NCBI GenBank assembly: GCA_964613945.1
Contig: CAZTJC010000007.1
Coordinates: 73,990 to 137,989, forward strand
Length of the DNA: 64,000 nt
Reading direction: 5' to 3'
Source of the DNA: JAVVHH01 sp964613945
Lineage (GTDB): Bacteria > Pseudomonadota > Alphaproteobacteria > Acetobacterales > Acetobacteraceae
A program made the position numbers and the translations under genes. The notes beneath the pieces are model-generated. The model had not been told where the DNA came from. It saw only the letters and a program-made list of their open reading frames with translations, and made no database searches. Shown here one piece after another: positions 1-8,607 of the stretch; position 1 is the first letter of the stretch, and each line of letters opens with the position of its first letter.

Positions 1-2
1 TG

Positions 3-1136
3 CCGCTCTCGGGCGGGGTCATCCTCGATCTCGCCGGCATGAACAAGGTGCTGGGCTCCAGCGCCATGACGGTGCGTGCCGAAGCCGGGGCGATCCTGGC
101 CAAGGTGGATGCGGCAACGCAGGCTGCCCACGGCGCAGAGATGCGCTTTCATCCCTCCACCTATCGCACGGCGACGCTGGGCGGCTTCATCGCCGGCGGC
201 TCCGGCGGGGTCGGGTCGATCCGCTGGGGCGGCTTGCGCAATTTCGGCAACATCATTGGCCTCAAGGTCGTCACCTGCGAGCCGGCCCCGCGCATCCTCG
301 ACCTCGTCGGCACCGACATCCTCAAGGTGGCGCACGCCTACGGCACCAACGGCATCATCGTCGAAGCGGAGATCCCGTTGACTGCCGCCTATCCGTGGAT
401 CGACGTGATCGCCGGGTTCTCCAGCATCCAGGATGCGTGCCGGTTCGCGCGCAACGTCGCGCTGCAGGACGGCGTGCTGCTCAAGGAGGTCGCCCCGATC
501 GCCGCTCCTGTTCCCCACGACTACTTCGTTCGGCACCAGAAGTTCATCCGCCGGGAGCAGTCGGTCGTGGTCATGATGGCGGCCCCACAAGCCATGCACG
601 CACTGAGCGTGTTCCTCGCCCACGAGAAGGGCGAGATGCTCTACCGTTCCGACCAGGCCGACGCCGGCGACCTCGATCTGCTTCCACCGGCCTACGAGCT
701 GACGTGGAACCACACAACGCTGCGCGCCCTCAAGGTGGACCCGTCGGTGACATACCTGCAGACGCAATATCCCGATCTCGAAACGCTCTGCAAAATCATC
801 GACATCTTCGGCGACGAGATGCCGATGCATAACGAGATGATCCGCTTCGACGGCCGCATCGTGTTCTCCGGCCTGCCGATCGTCCGCTTCAAGAGCGAGG
901 AGCGCCTCGAAGAGATCATCCGCATCCACGAGGATCTCGGCGCCCGCGTGTTCAACCCGCATCGCTACACGCTCGAGGAAGGCGGCATGAAGCGCAGCGA
1001 CCCCGGGCAACTCGCCTTCAAGCGCGAGGCCGACCCGGCGGGTATCCTCAACCCGGGCAAGATGATCGCCTGGGAGAACCCGGATTTCGATTTCTCCGCC
1101 GGATCGGCCTTCAGGTTCTCGAGTCTGGCGCCTTAG
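3..1136 (+). CDS. FAD-binding oxidase, GlcD/D-lactate dehydrogenase type (5' truncated by window edge)
   Basis: The reading frame is already open at base 3 (PLSGGVILDLAGMNKV precedes the first internal ATG at 39), so the gene starts outside the window; 377 residues are visible. The N-terminal visible part is the end of an FAD_binding_4 (PCMH-type) domain: GGxxxDLxxMNKV, then a TLGGFIAGGSGG glycine stretch. The rest fits the FAD-oxidase C-terminal domain, ending with the typical KREADPAGILNPGKM signature. Family members oxidise 2-hydroxy acids such as glycolate or D-lactate; the substrate cannot be told here. The stop codon overlaps the stop of the convergent LysR gene by 4 bp. Confidence 0.85.
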   Translation, partial: PLSGGVILDLAGMNKVLGSSAMTVRAEAGAILAKVDAATQAAHGAEMRFHPSTYRTATLGGFIAGGSGGVGSIRWGGLRNFGNIIGLKVVTCEPAPRILDLVGTDILKVAHAYGTNGIIVEAEIPLTAAYPWIDVIAGFSSIQDACRFARNVALQDGVLLKEVAPIAAPVPHDYFVRHQKFIRREQSVVVMMAAPQAMHALSVFLAHEKGEMLYRSDQADAGDLDLLPPAYELTWNHTTLRALKVDPSVTYLQTQYPDLETLCKIIDIFGDEMPMHNEMIRFDGRIVFSGLPIVRFKSEERLEEIIRIHEDLGARVFNPHRYTLEEGGMKRSDPGQLAFKREADPAGILNPGKMIAWENPDFDFSAGSAFRFSSLAP

Positions 1137-2041
1137 GGCGTCAGCTCTGCCGCGGCGAACACCCCCGCTGTCCAGTCCACGAATACCCGCAGCCGGGTGC
1201 TCAGGTGCCGGTTGGGTGGATAAACGACGTGCAAGGGTAGCGGCGGCACGCTCCATTCCTCCAGGACCGGACGCAATGCCCCGCTCTTCAGGTGACGATG
1301 CACCATGAAATAGGGGATCTGGAGGATGCCGTGGCCGGCCAGCCCAGCCGCGAGATAGGTCTGTGATTCGTTCGCCGCCACCCGGTAATCGGCGATCACC
1401 TCGAGCGTTTCCCCGCTCCGGCTGAACCGCAGCGGATGCGGTTGGCCGAGCCGCTGTTTCAGGTAGGCGACAACCCGGTGATCGCGCTCGAGGGTCGTCG
1501 GATGGTCCGGCATGCCGTGCCTGTCCAGATAAGCCGGCGCGGCACAGGTCGTCATGTGCATCTCCGCGATGCGACGCGCGATCAGCGATAAGTCGCCAAT
1601 GACGCCGGCGCGGATCACACAGTCCACGTTCTCCGTCACCAGATCGGCCGGGCGGTCCGAGACGCCGATCTCAAGCTGGATGTCAGGATACTTTGCGTAA
1701 AAGCCGTCCAAGGCCGGCACGATGATGTCCTGCGCAATGGAGGACGACACGTCGATCCTCAACCGACCGCGGGGTCGGGCTTGGGACGCGGTCACGCTCG
1801 CATCAAGCTCCTGCAGATCCGATAGCACCTGCACCGCGCGTTCGTAGTAGGCGGCGCCATCGGACGTGACGGCCAGCCGGCGGGTGGTGCGGCTGAGCAG
1901 CCTGGTGTGCAGGTGGGCTTCCAGTTGCTGCACCAGCTTGCTCACCGTCGGTTTGGGCACGCCCAGCGTAGCGGCAGCCTGCGTGAAGCTGCCGGTTTCC
2001 ACGATGCGGGTGAAGGCGCGAAGCGCGGCTAGCTGGTCCAT
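1133..2041 (-). CDS. LysR-family transcriptional regulator of the adjacent RND operon
   Basis: This is a 302-residue LysR regulator. The N-terminal winged HTH (about residues 3-60) reads LAALRAFTRIVETGSFTQAA and is followed by a substrate-binding domain with typical motifs (RGRLRIDVSS; the later DCVIRAG). I chose the ATG at 2041 because it gives the canonical MDQLxALRAF start; an upstream in-frame extension to 2137 would run through the dyad operator and has no LysR homology. It is transcribed divergently from the efflux operon starting at 2136. The perfect inverted repeat at 2052-2075 lies just upstream of its start codon, which suggests autoregulation and control of the efflux genes. Confidence 0.9.
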   Translation of the reverse strand: MDQLAALRAFTRIVETGSFTQAAATLGVPKPTVSKLVQQLEAHLHTRLLSRTTRRLAVTSDGAAYYERAVQVLSDLQELDASVTASQARPRGRLRIDVSSSIAQDIIVPALDGFYAKYPDIQLEIGVSDRPADLVTENVDCVIRAGVIGDLSLIARRIAEMHMTTCAAPAYLDRHGMPDHPTTLERDHRVVAYLKQRLGQPHPLRFSRSGETLEVIADYRVAANESQTYLAAGLAGHGILQIPYFMVHRHLKSGALRPVLEEWSVPPLPLHVVYPPNRHLSTRLRVFVDWTAGVFAAAELTP

Positions 2042-2051
2042 GATCTGCGTC

Positions 2052-2075
2052 GATTGTCTCTGTGCGGAGACAATC
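2052..2075. promoter_or_regulatory. Perfect 9-6-9 inverted repeat, probable LysR operator
   Basis: GATTGTCTC, a 6-base spacer TGTGCG, then GAGACAATC: both arms are exactly complementary. It lies in the 94-bp gap between the divergent LysR (start 2041) and hydrolase/RND (start 2136) genes, 10 bases upstream of the LysR start codon. Size, symmetry and location match LysR-type binding sites (interrupted dyads with T-N11-A geometry). The regulator assignment is inferred from adjacency. Confidence 0.75.
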
Positions 2076-2135
2076 TTATCGCGAAAAACGGTATTATATC
2101 CATCCTGAGCCAGCCCTATTCTCAGTCCGTTACGC

Positions 2136-2981
2136 ATGAGTAGCGGTATGACGGTTCAAACGACTTTCGAGCAGGTCAGGCTCCCCGGCTTCCCAGCCAC
2201 CATCGGCATCCGCGTGGTGCAGGGCGTCGTTGCACGTCCGGCGCCGCTGGTGCTGCACATGCCGGGCGGGACCTTCATGGGTGTGCCGGGTCCGCGACCG
2301 GTCGTGGAGCTGCTGGCCCAGGCGGGAGCCGTGGTGGTTTCTGCAGATTATCCGGCAGGGCCCGAGCATCCGTTTCCGCAGGCAGTAGAAATCTTGTACG
2401 CGCTATTGTGCCACCTGCACCAGAACCGCACCCAGTGGGTGGCCCGGCGCTCGCCGCTGATGGTCGCCGGCGAGGAGGCGGGCGGCAACCTGGCCGCCGC
2501 CCTAACGCTGATGGCGCGCGACCGGCTAGGGCCGCCCATCGCCGGGCAGATCCTGCTCTCGCCGATGCTCGACGCCGGCATGGCCACGTGTTCGTTCCGG
2601 GATGCGGAGGCCGGGCCGGTGGGGTGCAAATGGGCCGATGGCTGGACGCTGTATCTCGGTCGCGCCGACAACGCAGCTCATCCCTACGCCGTTCCGGCCC
2701 GCAGCACGCGGCTGCACCGCCTGCCGCCGGCGCTGCTCGTCACGACGCCGGACGACCCGATGCGCGACGAATGCCTGGCCTATGCCGCCTGCCTGAAACA
2801 GGCCGGTATCGTCATCCACGCCCGGGCGCTGGCGGCGCCTGACTGGCCCGACGCGCTGCAGCGGGCCCTCGGTCCCAAGGCCCCGCCGGATTGGGTGGGT
2901 GCCGTTCGTTCCAACATCGCCGATTTCTTCGCAGCGGTGACGCCGGGCCTGATCCCGGCTCCCGTCCATATCGAGGCTTGA
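2136..2981 (+). CDS. Alpha/beta-hydrolase-fold protein lacking catalytic Ser and His (probable pseudoenzyme)
   Basis: This 281-residue protein resembles the hormone-sensitive-lipase group (alpha/beta hydrolase fold 3). It has an oxyanion-loop-like HMPGGTF (residues 41-47), a nucleophile-elbow region GEEAGGN (112-118) and the acid loop DDPMRDE (206-212). In active members the elbow is GDSAGG; here the serine position is Glu114. The usual HGF-type catalytic histidine near the C terminus is also absent (the region reads ALAAPDWPDAL). The fold is kept but the triad is gone, so a binding or regulatory role is more likely than esterase activity. It is the first gene of the RND operon, 2 bp before the adaptor ATG. 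An alternative start is the ATG at 2148. Confidence 0.8.
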   Translation: MSSGMTVQTTFEQVRLPGFPATIGIRVVQGVVARPAPLVLHMPGGTFMGVPGPRPVVELLAQAGAVVVSADYPAGPEHPFPQAVEILYALLCHLHQNRTQWVARRSPLMVAGEEAGGNLAAALTLMARDRLGPPIAGQILLSPMLDAGMATCSFRDAEAGPVGCKWADGWTLYLGRADNAAHPYAVPARSTRLHRLPPALLVTTPDDPMRDECLAYAACLKQAGIVIHARALAAPDWPDALQRALGPKAPPDWVGAVRSNIADFFAAVTPGLIPAPVHIEA

Positions 2982-2983
2982 CC

Positions 2984-4261
2984 ATGATTGACTACGACCC
3001 CGCCAAGACCACCGTGCCCGCCCCGCAGCAGACGACCCGGCCCGGCTCCCGCCGCGGCAGGAAGCTGGCGGGCACCGTTGCGCTCGCCGCCGCCCTGGCA
3101 GGCAGCGCCTATCTGCTGGCGCCGCGGTTCATGCCGTTGCTGAACGGCAATAGCCAGGTGGCTGCCGCCCCGGCGGCTCCGGCCGCCATTCCCGTCTCGG
3201 TGGCCACCGTCGAGCAGAAGGACACGGCGATCTGGGCCGACTTCTCTGGCCGCCTCGAAGCGGTGGGCCGGGTGGAGATCCGGCCCCGGGCTGCGGGTGC
3301 CATCATCCAGGCGCACTTCCGCGAAGGTGCGATGGTGAAACGCAACGACCTGTTATTCACCATCGACCCGGCGCCGTACACGGCCCTGGTGCAGGGTGCC
3401 GAGGCCCAGCTTGCCTCGGCCCAGGCGCGATTTGCCCTGGCGGCCAAGGAGCAGCAGCGCGCCCAGCAACTGGTCGGCAGCGGCTTCACCCCGCAGCGCG
3501 ACGTGGACCAGCGGGTCAACGAGTTGCGCGCGGCGGAAGCGAACCTGCGCGGGATGCAGGCGGCACTCGACACGGCGCGCTTGAACCTGAGCTTTACCGA
3601 GGTGCGCGCGCCCATCGCCGGCCGCGTGGGGCGGATCGAGGTCACGGCGGGGAACCTGGTTCCCGAGGGGCCCACCGCGCCGGTGCTCACCACGCTGGTA
3701 TCAGTCAATCCGATCTACGCCAGCTTCGAGGCGGATGAGCAGTCTCTGGCGCGCGCGCTGGCTAGCCTGGGAAGCACCCCGGAAGCGGCGGGCGACCTGG
3801 TCGGGCAGATCGAGCGTATCCCCGTGCAGATGGGTACGCTGGCAGCGCCGGGAACGCCGTTCCAGGGACGGCTGCAACTGGTCGACAACGTGGTGGACGG
3901 GCGCAGCGGCACCGTTCGCGTGCGGGCGGTGTTCGACAACCCCGACGGCCGGCTGATGCCGGGGCAGTTCGCACGGCTGCGTTTGGGGCTGGCGCATACG
4001 GAGCCGGCGCTGGCCATCAGCGAGGGCGCTATCGGCACCGACCAGGATCGCCGCTTCGTCATGGTCGTGGGCGCGGACGATAAGGTCGCCTACCGCCAGG
4101 TGTCGTTGGGCGGCACCGTGGACGGCATGCGCCTGGTGACGTCCGGCCTGAAGCCCGGCGAGCGCATTGTGGTCAACGGCCTGCAACGCATCCGGCCCGG
4201 TGCCCTGGTGGCGCCACAGCCCGTGCCGATGAACGCGCCCGCCACCCTCGCGACTCGCTGA
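2984..4261 (+). CDS. RND efflux periplasmic adaptor (MexE/AcrA-type membrane fusion protein)
   Basis: A 425-residue HlyD/AcrA-family adaptor. It has a short cytoplasmic N terminus (RRGRK), one membrane anchor (about residues 27-45), a barrel-sandwich (lipoyl-like) half with GRLEAVGRVEIRPRAAG, an Ala/Gln-rich alpha-helical hairpin (about 130-200, QGAEAQLASAQARF), the second lipoyl half (VRAPIAGRVGRIEVTAGNLV) and C-terminal beta-barrel/membrane-proximal domains. The ATG at 2984 was chosen because it follows the hydrolase stop by 2 bp; the open frame extends upstream only through the hydrolase gene. It bridges the inner-membrane pump encoded next to an outer-membrane channel that is not encoded in this window. 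Confidence 0.93.
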   Translation: MIDYDPAKTTVPAPQQTTRPGSRRGRKLAGTVALAAALAGSAYLLAPRFMPLLNGNSQVAAAPAAPAAIPVSVATVEQKDTAIWADFSGRLEAVGRVEIRPRAAGAIIQAHFREGAMVKRNDLLFTIDPAPYTALVQGAEAQLASAQARFALAAKEQQRAQQLVGSGFTPQRDVDQRVNELRAAEANLRGMQAALDTARLNLSFTEVRAPIAGRVGRIEVTAGNLVPEGPTAPVLTTLVSVNPIYASFEADEQSLARALASLGSTPEAAGDLVGQIERIPVQMGTLAAPGTPFQGRLQLVDNVVDGRSGTVRVRAVFDNPDGRLMPGQFARLRLGLAHTEPALAISEGAIGTDQDRRFVMVVGADDKVAYRQVSLGGTVDGMRLVTSGLKPGERIVVNGLQRIRPGALVAPQPVPMNAPATLATR

Positions 4262-4281
4262 ACCCGACCGGACCACATTCC

Positions 4282-7200
4282 ATGAACATCTCCAGGTTCT
4301 TCATCGACCGCCCGGTCTTCGCCGGCGTGCTCTCGGTGATCATCTTCGTCTCCGGCCTGCTCGCCCTGCGCGCGCTGCCGATCTCGGAATATCCCGAGGT
4401 GGTGCCGCCGCAGATCGTGGTGCGCGCCAACTATCCCGGTGCCAGCCCGAAGGTGATCGCGGAAACGGTGGCGACGCCGATCGAGGAGCAGATCAACGGC
4501 GTGGAAGGCATGCTCTACATGGGCAGCCAGGCCACCACGGATGGGCTGATGACGCTGACCGTCACTTTCCGCCTGGGCACCGACCCGGACAAGGCACAGC
4601 AACTGGTGCAGAACCGCGTTAGCCAGGCGGAGCCGCGGCTGCCCGAAGTGGTGCGAACGCTGGGGATCACCACCATCAAGTCCTCGCCGGACCTGATGAT
4701 GGTGGTGCACATCCTGTCGCCGAACGACAAGTATGACATCACCTATCTTCGCAACTATGCCGTGCTGAACGTGAAGGATCGGTTGGCCCGCATCACGGGG
4801 GTAGGCGACGTGCAGCTGTTCGGGTCCGGCGACTACGCCATGCGCGTGTGGCTCGATCCGCAGAAGATGGCCGAGCACGGGCTTTCCGCCGGCGACGTGG
4901 TGGCCGAGATTCGGGCGCAGAACGTGCAGGCCGCCGCGGGCGTGGTCGGCGCCTCGCCCAACATCCCAGGCTTGAGCCTGCAGCTCTCGGTCAACGCGCA
5001 GGGTCGGCTGCAATCGCCGGAAGAGTTTGGCGACATCGTGGTGAAGACCGCGGCAGGCGGTGCGGTGACCCGGTTGCGCGACGTGGCGCGGATCGAAATG
5101 GGCGCGGCCGATTATTCGCTGCGCTCGCTGCTGAACAACAAATCTGCCGTGGCGGTGCCGGTGTTCCAGGCGCCGGGCTCCAACGCCATCCAGATCGCCG
5201 ACGCGGTGCGCGCGACGATGGAGGAGATCAAGCAGAACATGCCGGACGGCGTGGACTACGCCGTGGTGTACGACACCACGCAGTTCGTCCGCGCCTCCAT
5301 CGAGGCGGTGATCCACACGCTGCTGGAGGCGGTGGTGCTGGTGGTGATCGTGGTGGTGCTGTTCCTGCAGACCTGGCGGGCCTCGATCATCCCGCTGATC
5401 GCCGTGCCGGTGTCGGTGATCGGCACTTTTGGCGTGATGCACCTGTTCGGCTTCTCCATCAACGCGCTGAGCCTGTTCGGCCTGGTACTGGCGATCGGCA
5501 TCGTGGTGGACGACGCGATCGTCGTGGTGGAGAACGTGGAGCGTAACATCGAGGCCGGGCTGTCGCCCAAGGCGGCAACCTACCAGGCGATGACCGAGGT
5601 CTCCGGCCCCATCGTCGCCATCGCGCTGGTGCTGGTGGCGGTGTTCGTGCCACTGGCCTTCATCAGCGGGCTCACGGGTCAGTTTTACCGGCAGTTCGCG
5701 TTGACCATCGCGATCTCCACCGTGATCTCCGCGGTCAACTCGCTGACGCTGTCGCCGGCGCTGGCGGCGCTGCTGCTGCGCGGGCACGACGCGCCGAAGG
5801 ATCGGCTGACCCGGGTGCTGGACGGGCTGCTGGGTTGGTTCTTCCGCGGGTTCAACCGCTTCTTCACCAGCGGCTCGGCCGCGTACGGCGGCGGGGTAAC
5901 GCGGGTGATCGGGCGCAAGTCGTTGATGATGGGTGTCTACCTGGCACTGGTCGGCGTCGCTTATCTGCTATTCCAGGCGGTGCCGGGCGGCTTCGTGCCG
6001 GCGCAGGACAAGCAGTATCTGGTCGGCTTCGCGCAACTGCCGGACGGCGCCAGCCTGGACCGCAGCGAGAGCGTAATCAAGCGCATGGGCGACATCGCCG
6101 AGAAGCAGCCCGGCGCCGTCAACAACATCGCCTTCCCGGGCCTGTCGATCAGCGGCTTCACCAATAGCTCCAACGCTGGGATCGTGTTCGTGTCCCTGGA
6201 CGAATTCGAGCGGCGGACGGAACCGGGCTTGTCCGCCGGTGCCATCGCGGGCGCCCTCAATGGCAAGTTCGGTTCCATCCAGGATGCGTTCATCGCCGTG
6301 TTCCCGCCGCCGCCGGTACAGGGGCTGGGCACGATCGGCGGCTTTAAGCTGCAGATCGAGGATCGGGCCGGGCTGGGCTACGAGGCGTTGAACGAGGCGA
6401 CCAACGCCTTCCTCGCCGCCGCGCGTAAGGCGCCGGAGCTGGCCGGGATGTTCACCGGGCTGCGGATCGACGTGCCGCAGCTTTATGCCGACATCGACCG
6501 GGTACGGGCGCGGCAGCTGGGCGTCTCGGTGACGGACGTGTTTGACACGCTACAGATCTACCTGGGCTCGCTCTACGTGAACGACTTCAACGCCTTTGGC
6601 CGCACTTACTCCGTGCGGGTGCAGGCCGATGCGCCGTTCCGCGCCCGGGCGGAGGATATCGGGCAGCTGAAGGTGCGTGCCGCCTCCGGTGAGATGGTGC
6701 CGCTGGCGGCAGTGCTGCACATTCAGAACAGTTCGGGGCCGGAGCGGGCGATGCGCTACAACGGTTTCCTCAGCGCCGATGTGAACGGCGGTGCGGCGCC
6801 GGGCTACTCGACGGGGCAGGCGCAGGATGCGGTGGCGCGGATCGCGAAGGAAACGCTGCCGAAGGGGTTTGCCTTCGAATGGACGGAGCTGACCTACCAG
6901 CAGATCATCGCCGGCAACTCCGGTGTGCTGATCTTCCCGCTGGCTCTGCTGCTGGTATTCCTGGTGTTGGCGGCACAGTACGAGAGCCTGACGCTGCCGC
7001 TGGCCATCATCATGATCGTGCCGATGGGGCTGCTGGCTGCCATGGCTGGGGTTTGGCTGACGCACGGGGACAACAACGTCTTCACTCAGATCGGCCTGAT
7101 CGTGCTGGTGGGCCTATCGGCAAAGAATGCCATCCTGATCGTGGAGTTCGCGCGGGAGCTTGAGTTCGCCGGGCGCACCCCGGTGGCTGCGGCGATCGAG

Positions 7201-7482
7201 GCGAGCCGGCTGCGGCTGCGGCCGATCCTGATGACGTCGATGGCCTTTATTCTCGGCGTGCTGCCGCTGGTGCTGTCCACGGGTGCGGGCGCCGAGATGC
7301 GGCATGCCATGGGTGTGGCGGTCTTCGCCGGCATGATCGGGGTGACGGCGTTCGGTCTGTTCCTCACCCCCGTGTTCTACGTCGTGCTGCGGAAGCTGGC
7401 GGGCAACCGCCCGTTGCCGCAGCACGGGAACGTGGCCGAGCATATGGAAGCTCGGGCCGAAGAACGGGTGTCAGTCACGTAA
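4282..7482 (+). CDS. RND multidrug efflux transporter, HAE1 family (MexF/AcrB-like)
   Basis: A 1066-residue inner-membrane proton/drug antiporter, the normal length for HAE1 pumps. It starts MNISRFFIDRPVFAGVLS, has the two large periplasmic loops and about 12 membrane segments. The proton-relay residues are visible: the paired Asp of TM4 in GIVVDDAIVVVENVER and the Lys of TM10 in GLSAKNAILIVEF. It lies 20 bp after the adaptor gene, in the same operon. No outer-membrane factor (OprN/TolC-like) follows; the next gene is on the other strand, so the pump probably uses a channel encoded elsewhere. Drug specificity cannot be read from the sequence. Confidence 0.95.
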   Translation: MNISRFFIDRPVFAGVLSVIIFVSGLLALRALPISEYPEVVPPQIVVRANYPGASPKVIAETVATPIEEQINGVEGMLYMGSQATTDGLMTLTVTFRLGTDPDKAQQLVQNRVSQAEPRLPEVVRTLGITTIKSSPDLMMVVHILSPNDKYDITYLRNYAVLNVKDRLARITGVGDVQLFGSGDYAMRVWLDPQKMAEHGLSAGDVVAEIRAQNVQAAAGVVGASPNIPGLSLQLSVNAQGRLQSPEEFGDIVVKTAAGGAVTRLRDVARIEMGAADYSLRSLLNNKSAVAVPVFQAPGSNAIQIADAVRATMEEIKQNMPDGVDYAVVYDTTQFVRASIEAVIHTLLEAVVLVVIVVVLFLQTWRASIIPLIAVPVSVIGTFGVMHLFGFSINALSLFGLVLAIGIVVDDAIVVVENVERNIEAGLSPKAATYQAMTEVSGPIVAIALVLVAVFVPLAFISGLTGQFYRQFALTIAISTVISAVNSLTLSPALAALLLRGHDAPKDRLTRVLDGLLGWFFRGFNRFFTSGSAAYGGGVTRVIGRKSLMMGVYLALVGVAYLLFQAVPGGFVPAQDKQYLVGFAQLPDGASLDRSESVIKRMGDIAEKQPGAVNNIAFPGLSISGFTNSSNAGIVFVSLDEFERRTEPGLSAGAIAGALNGKFGSIQDAFIAVFPPPPVQGLGTIGGFKLQIEDRAGLGYEALNEATNAFLAAARKAPELAGMFTGLRIDVPQLYADIDRVRARQLGVSVTDVFDTLQIYLGSLYVNDFNAFGRTYSVRVQADAPFRARAEDIGQLKVRAASGEMVPLAAVLHIQNSSGPERAMRYNGFLSADVNGGAAPGYSTGQAQDAVARIAKETLPKGFAFEWTELTYQQIIAGNSGVLIFPLALLLVFLVLAAQYESLTLPLAIIMIVPMGLLAAMAGVWLTHGDNNVFTQIGLIVLVGLSAKNAILIVEFARELEFAGRTPVAAAIEASRLRLRPILMTSMAFILGVLPLVLSTGAGAEMRHAMGVAVFAGMIGVTAFGLFLTPVFYVVLRKLAGNRPLPQHGNVAEHMEARAEERVSVT

Positions 7483-7502
7483 CGGCGCGTGTTTGTTTAT
7501 CT

Positions 7503-7522
7503 CCCCGGCGTCATCGCCGGGG
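7503..7522. terminator. GC-rich hairpin between convergent genes, probable bidirectional terminator
   Basis: CCCCGGCG, loop TCAT, CGCCGGGG: a perfect 8-bp stem with a tetraloop, placed 20 bp after the RND stop and just after the stop of the convergent dehydrogenase gene. There is no clear U-tract on either strand, so the strength is uncertain. Confidence 0.6.
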
Positions 7523-7528
7523 GGCTCG

Positions 7529-8593
7529 TTACAGGTCAAATGCTTCGATCACCTTCGCCGTGAAAGCACGGGTGCCGAGGTCACCGCCCAGATCGCGCGT
7601 GCGTTGCTCGGGAACGGCAAGCACGCGGTCGAGCGCCGCATCGATCGAGGCGGCAGCTTGCAGCAGTGGCGGCTCGTTTCGGCGTTCACCAAGCCAGGCC
7701 AGCAGCATGGCGGCCGATCCGATTAGCGAGGCCGGGTTGGCCAGATCCTTGCCGGCGATGTCCGGTGCCGAGCCGTGCTGGGCCTGCGCCACCCCGTGCT
7801 CGGCCCCGGCGTTCAGAGAGGCAGCCAGGCCGAGGCTGCCGGACAGTTCGGACGCTTCGTCCGACAGGATGTCGCCGAACATGTTGGTGGTGACGATCAC
7901 GTCGAACACGCTTGCATCGCGGATCAGCAGCGCCGCCATGGCGTCGATCAGCTTCTCCTCGTAGGCGACATCCGGGTATCGTGCCGCGACCTGGCGCACG
8001 CATTCCAGGAATAGCCCGTCCGACACCCGCAACACGTTGGCCTTGTGCACCGCCGTCACCTTGCGGCGACGCTGCATCGACAGCTTGAACGCGCTTTCGG
8101 CAATGCGCAGCGACCCGGCGCGCGTCACCTTGCGGAACGCCATCGCCAGATCCGGGGTCGGCATCACTTCGCCGGTGCCGACATGCATGGTGCGGTCGGC
8201 GTAGAAGCCTTCGGTGTTCTCGCGCACCACGACGAGATCGAATGGAACTCCGCAACGTGGCACGAAGCCTGGGCGGATGCGCGCCGGGCGGATGTTGGCA
8301 TACAGATCCAGCCGACGACGCAGTTGGCCGGAGGGATTGAGGCCGCCCTGGTCCGAAGGCGGATACTCGTTATGAGAGACTGGGCCGAGGATCACGCCAT
8401 CCGCGTCGCGTGCGGCCTCGAATACCGCGTCGGTGAACGTGGTGCCGTGCGCCTTAAGCGACGTGAAGCCGATATCGGCCTGGCTGAAGCTGATGGATAT
8501 ACCGGCGCGGGCCGCGGCGGCGGTCACCACCTCGACGGTGGCGGCGCTGATATCGGGGCCGATGCCGTCGCCGGGTAATACGAGCAGGTTCAT
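7529..8593 (-). CDS. Isocitrate/isopropylmalate dehydrogenase-family protein (tartrate dehydrogenase/decarboxylase-like)
   Basis: A 354-residue beta-decarboxylating dehydrogenase. It begins MNLLVLPGDGIGPDISAAT (cofactor/N-terminal signature), has the substrate Arg loop RRRLDLYANIRP, VRENTEGFYAD, a Lys in HKANVLRVSD and the metal-binding Asp region FGDILSDEASELSGSLG. The ATG at 8593 gives the canonical family N terminus. The family oxidises and decarboxylates 2-hydroxyacids (isopropylmalate, tartrate, isocitrate, homoisocitrate). The neighbours are lactonase-like amidohydrolases and a dicarboxylate-type MFS carrier rather than leuACD, so a catabolic tartrate- or malate-type substrate is more likely than leucine synthesis. 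It is the last gene of the GntR operon, 14 bp after the previous stop. Confidence 0.85.
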   Translation of the reverse strand: MNLLVLPGDGIGPDISAATVEVVTAAAARAGISISFSQADIGFTSLKAHGTTFTDAVFEAARDADGVILGPVSHNEYPPSDQGGLNPSGQLRRRLDLYANIRPARIRPGFVPRCGVPFDLVVVRENTEGFYADRTMHVGTGEVMPTPDLAMAFRKVTRAGSLRIAESAFKLSMQRRRKVTAVHKANVLRVSDGLFLECVRQVAARYPDVAYEEKLIDAMAALLIRDASVFDVIVTTNMFGDILSDEASELSGSLGLAASLNAGAEHGVAQAQHGSAPDIAGKDLANPASLIGSAAMLLAWLGERRNEPPLLQAAASIDAALDRVLAVPEQRTRDLGGDLGTRAFTAKVIEAFDL

Positions 8594-8607
8594 GGAAACG
8601 GTCCTCG

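Noticed and set aside
4090..5787. 565-codon minus-strand frame rich in His, Arg and Gln
   Set aside because: It lies wholly antisense to the RND adaptor/pump genes; its composition is that of a GC-rich shadow frame and it has no domain.
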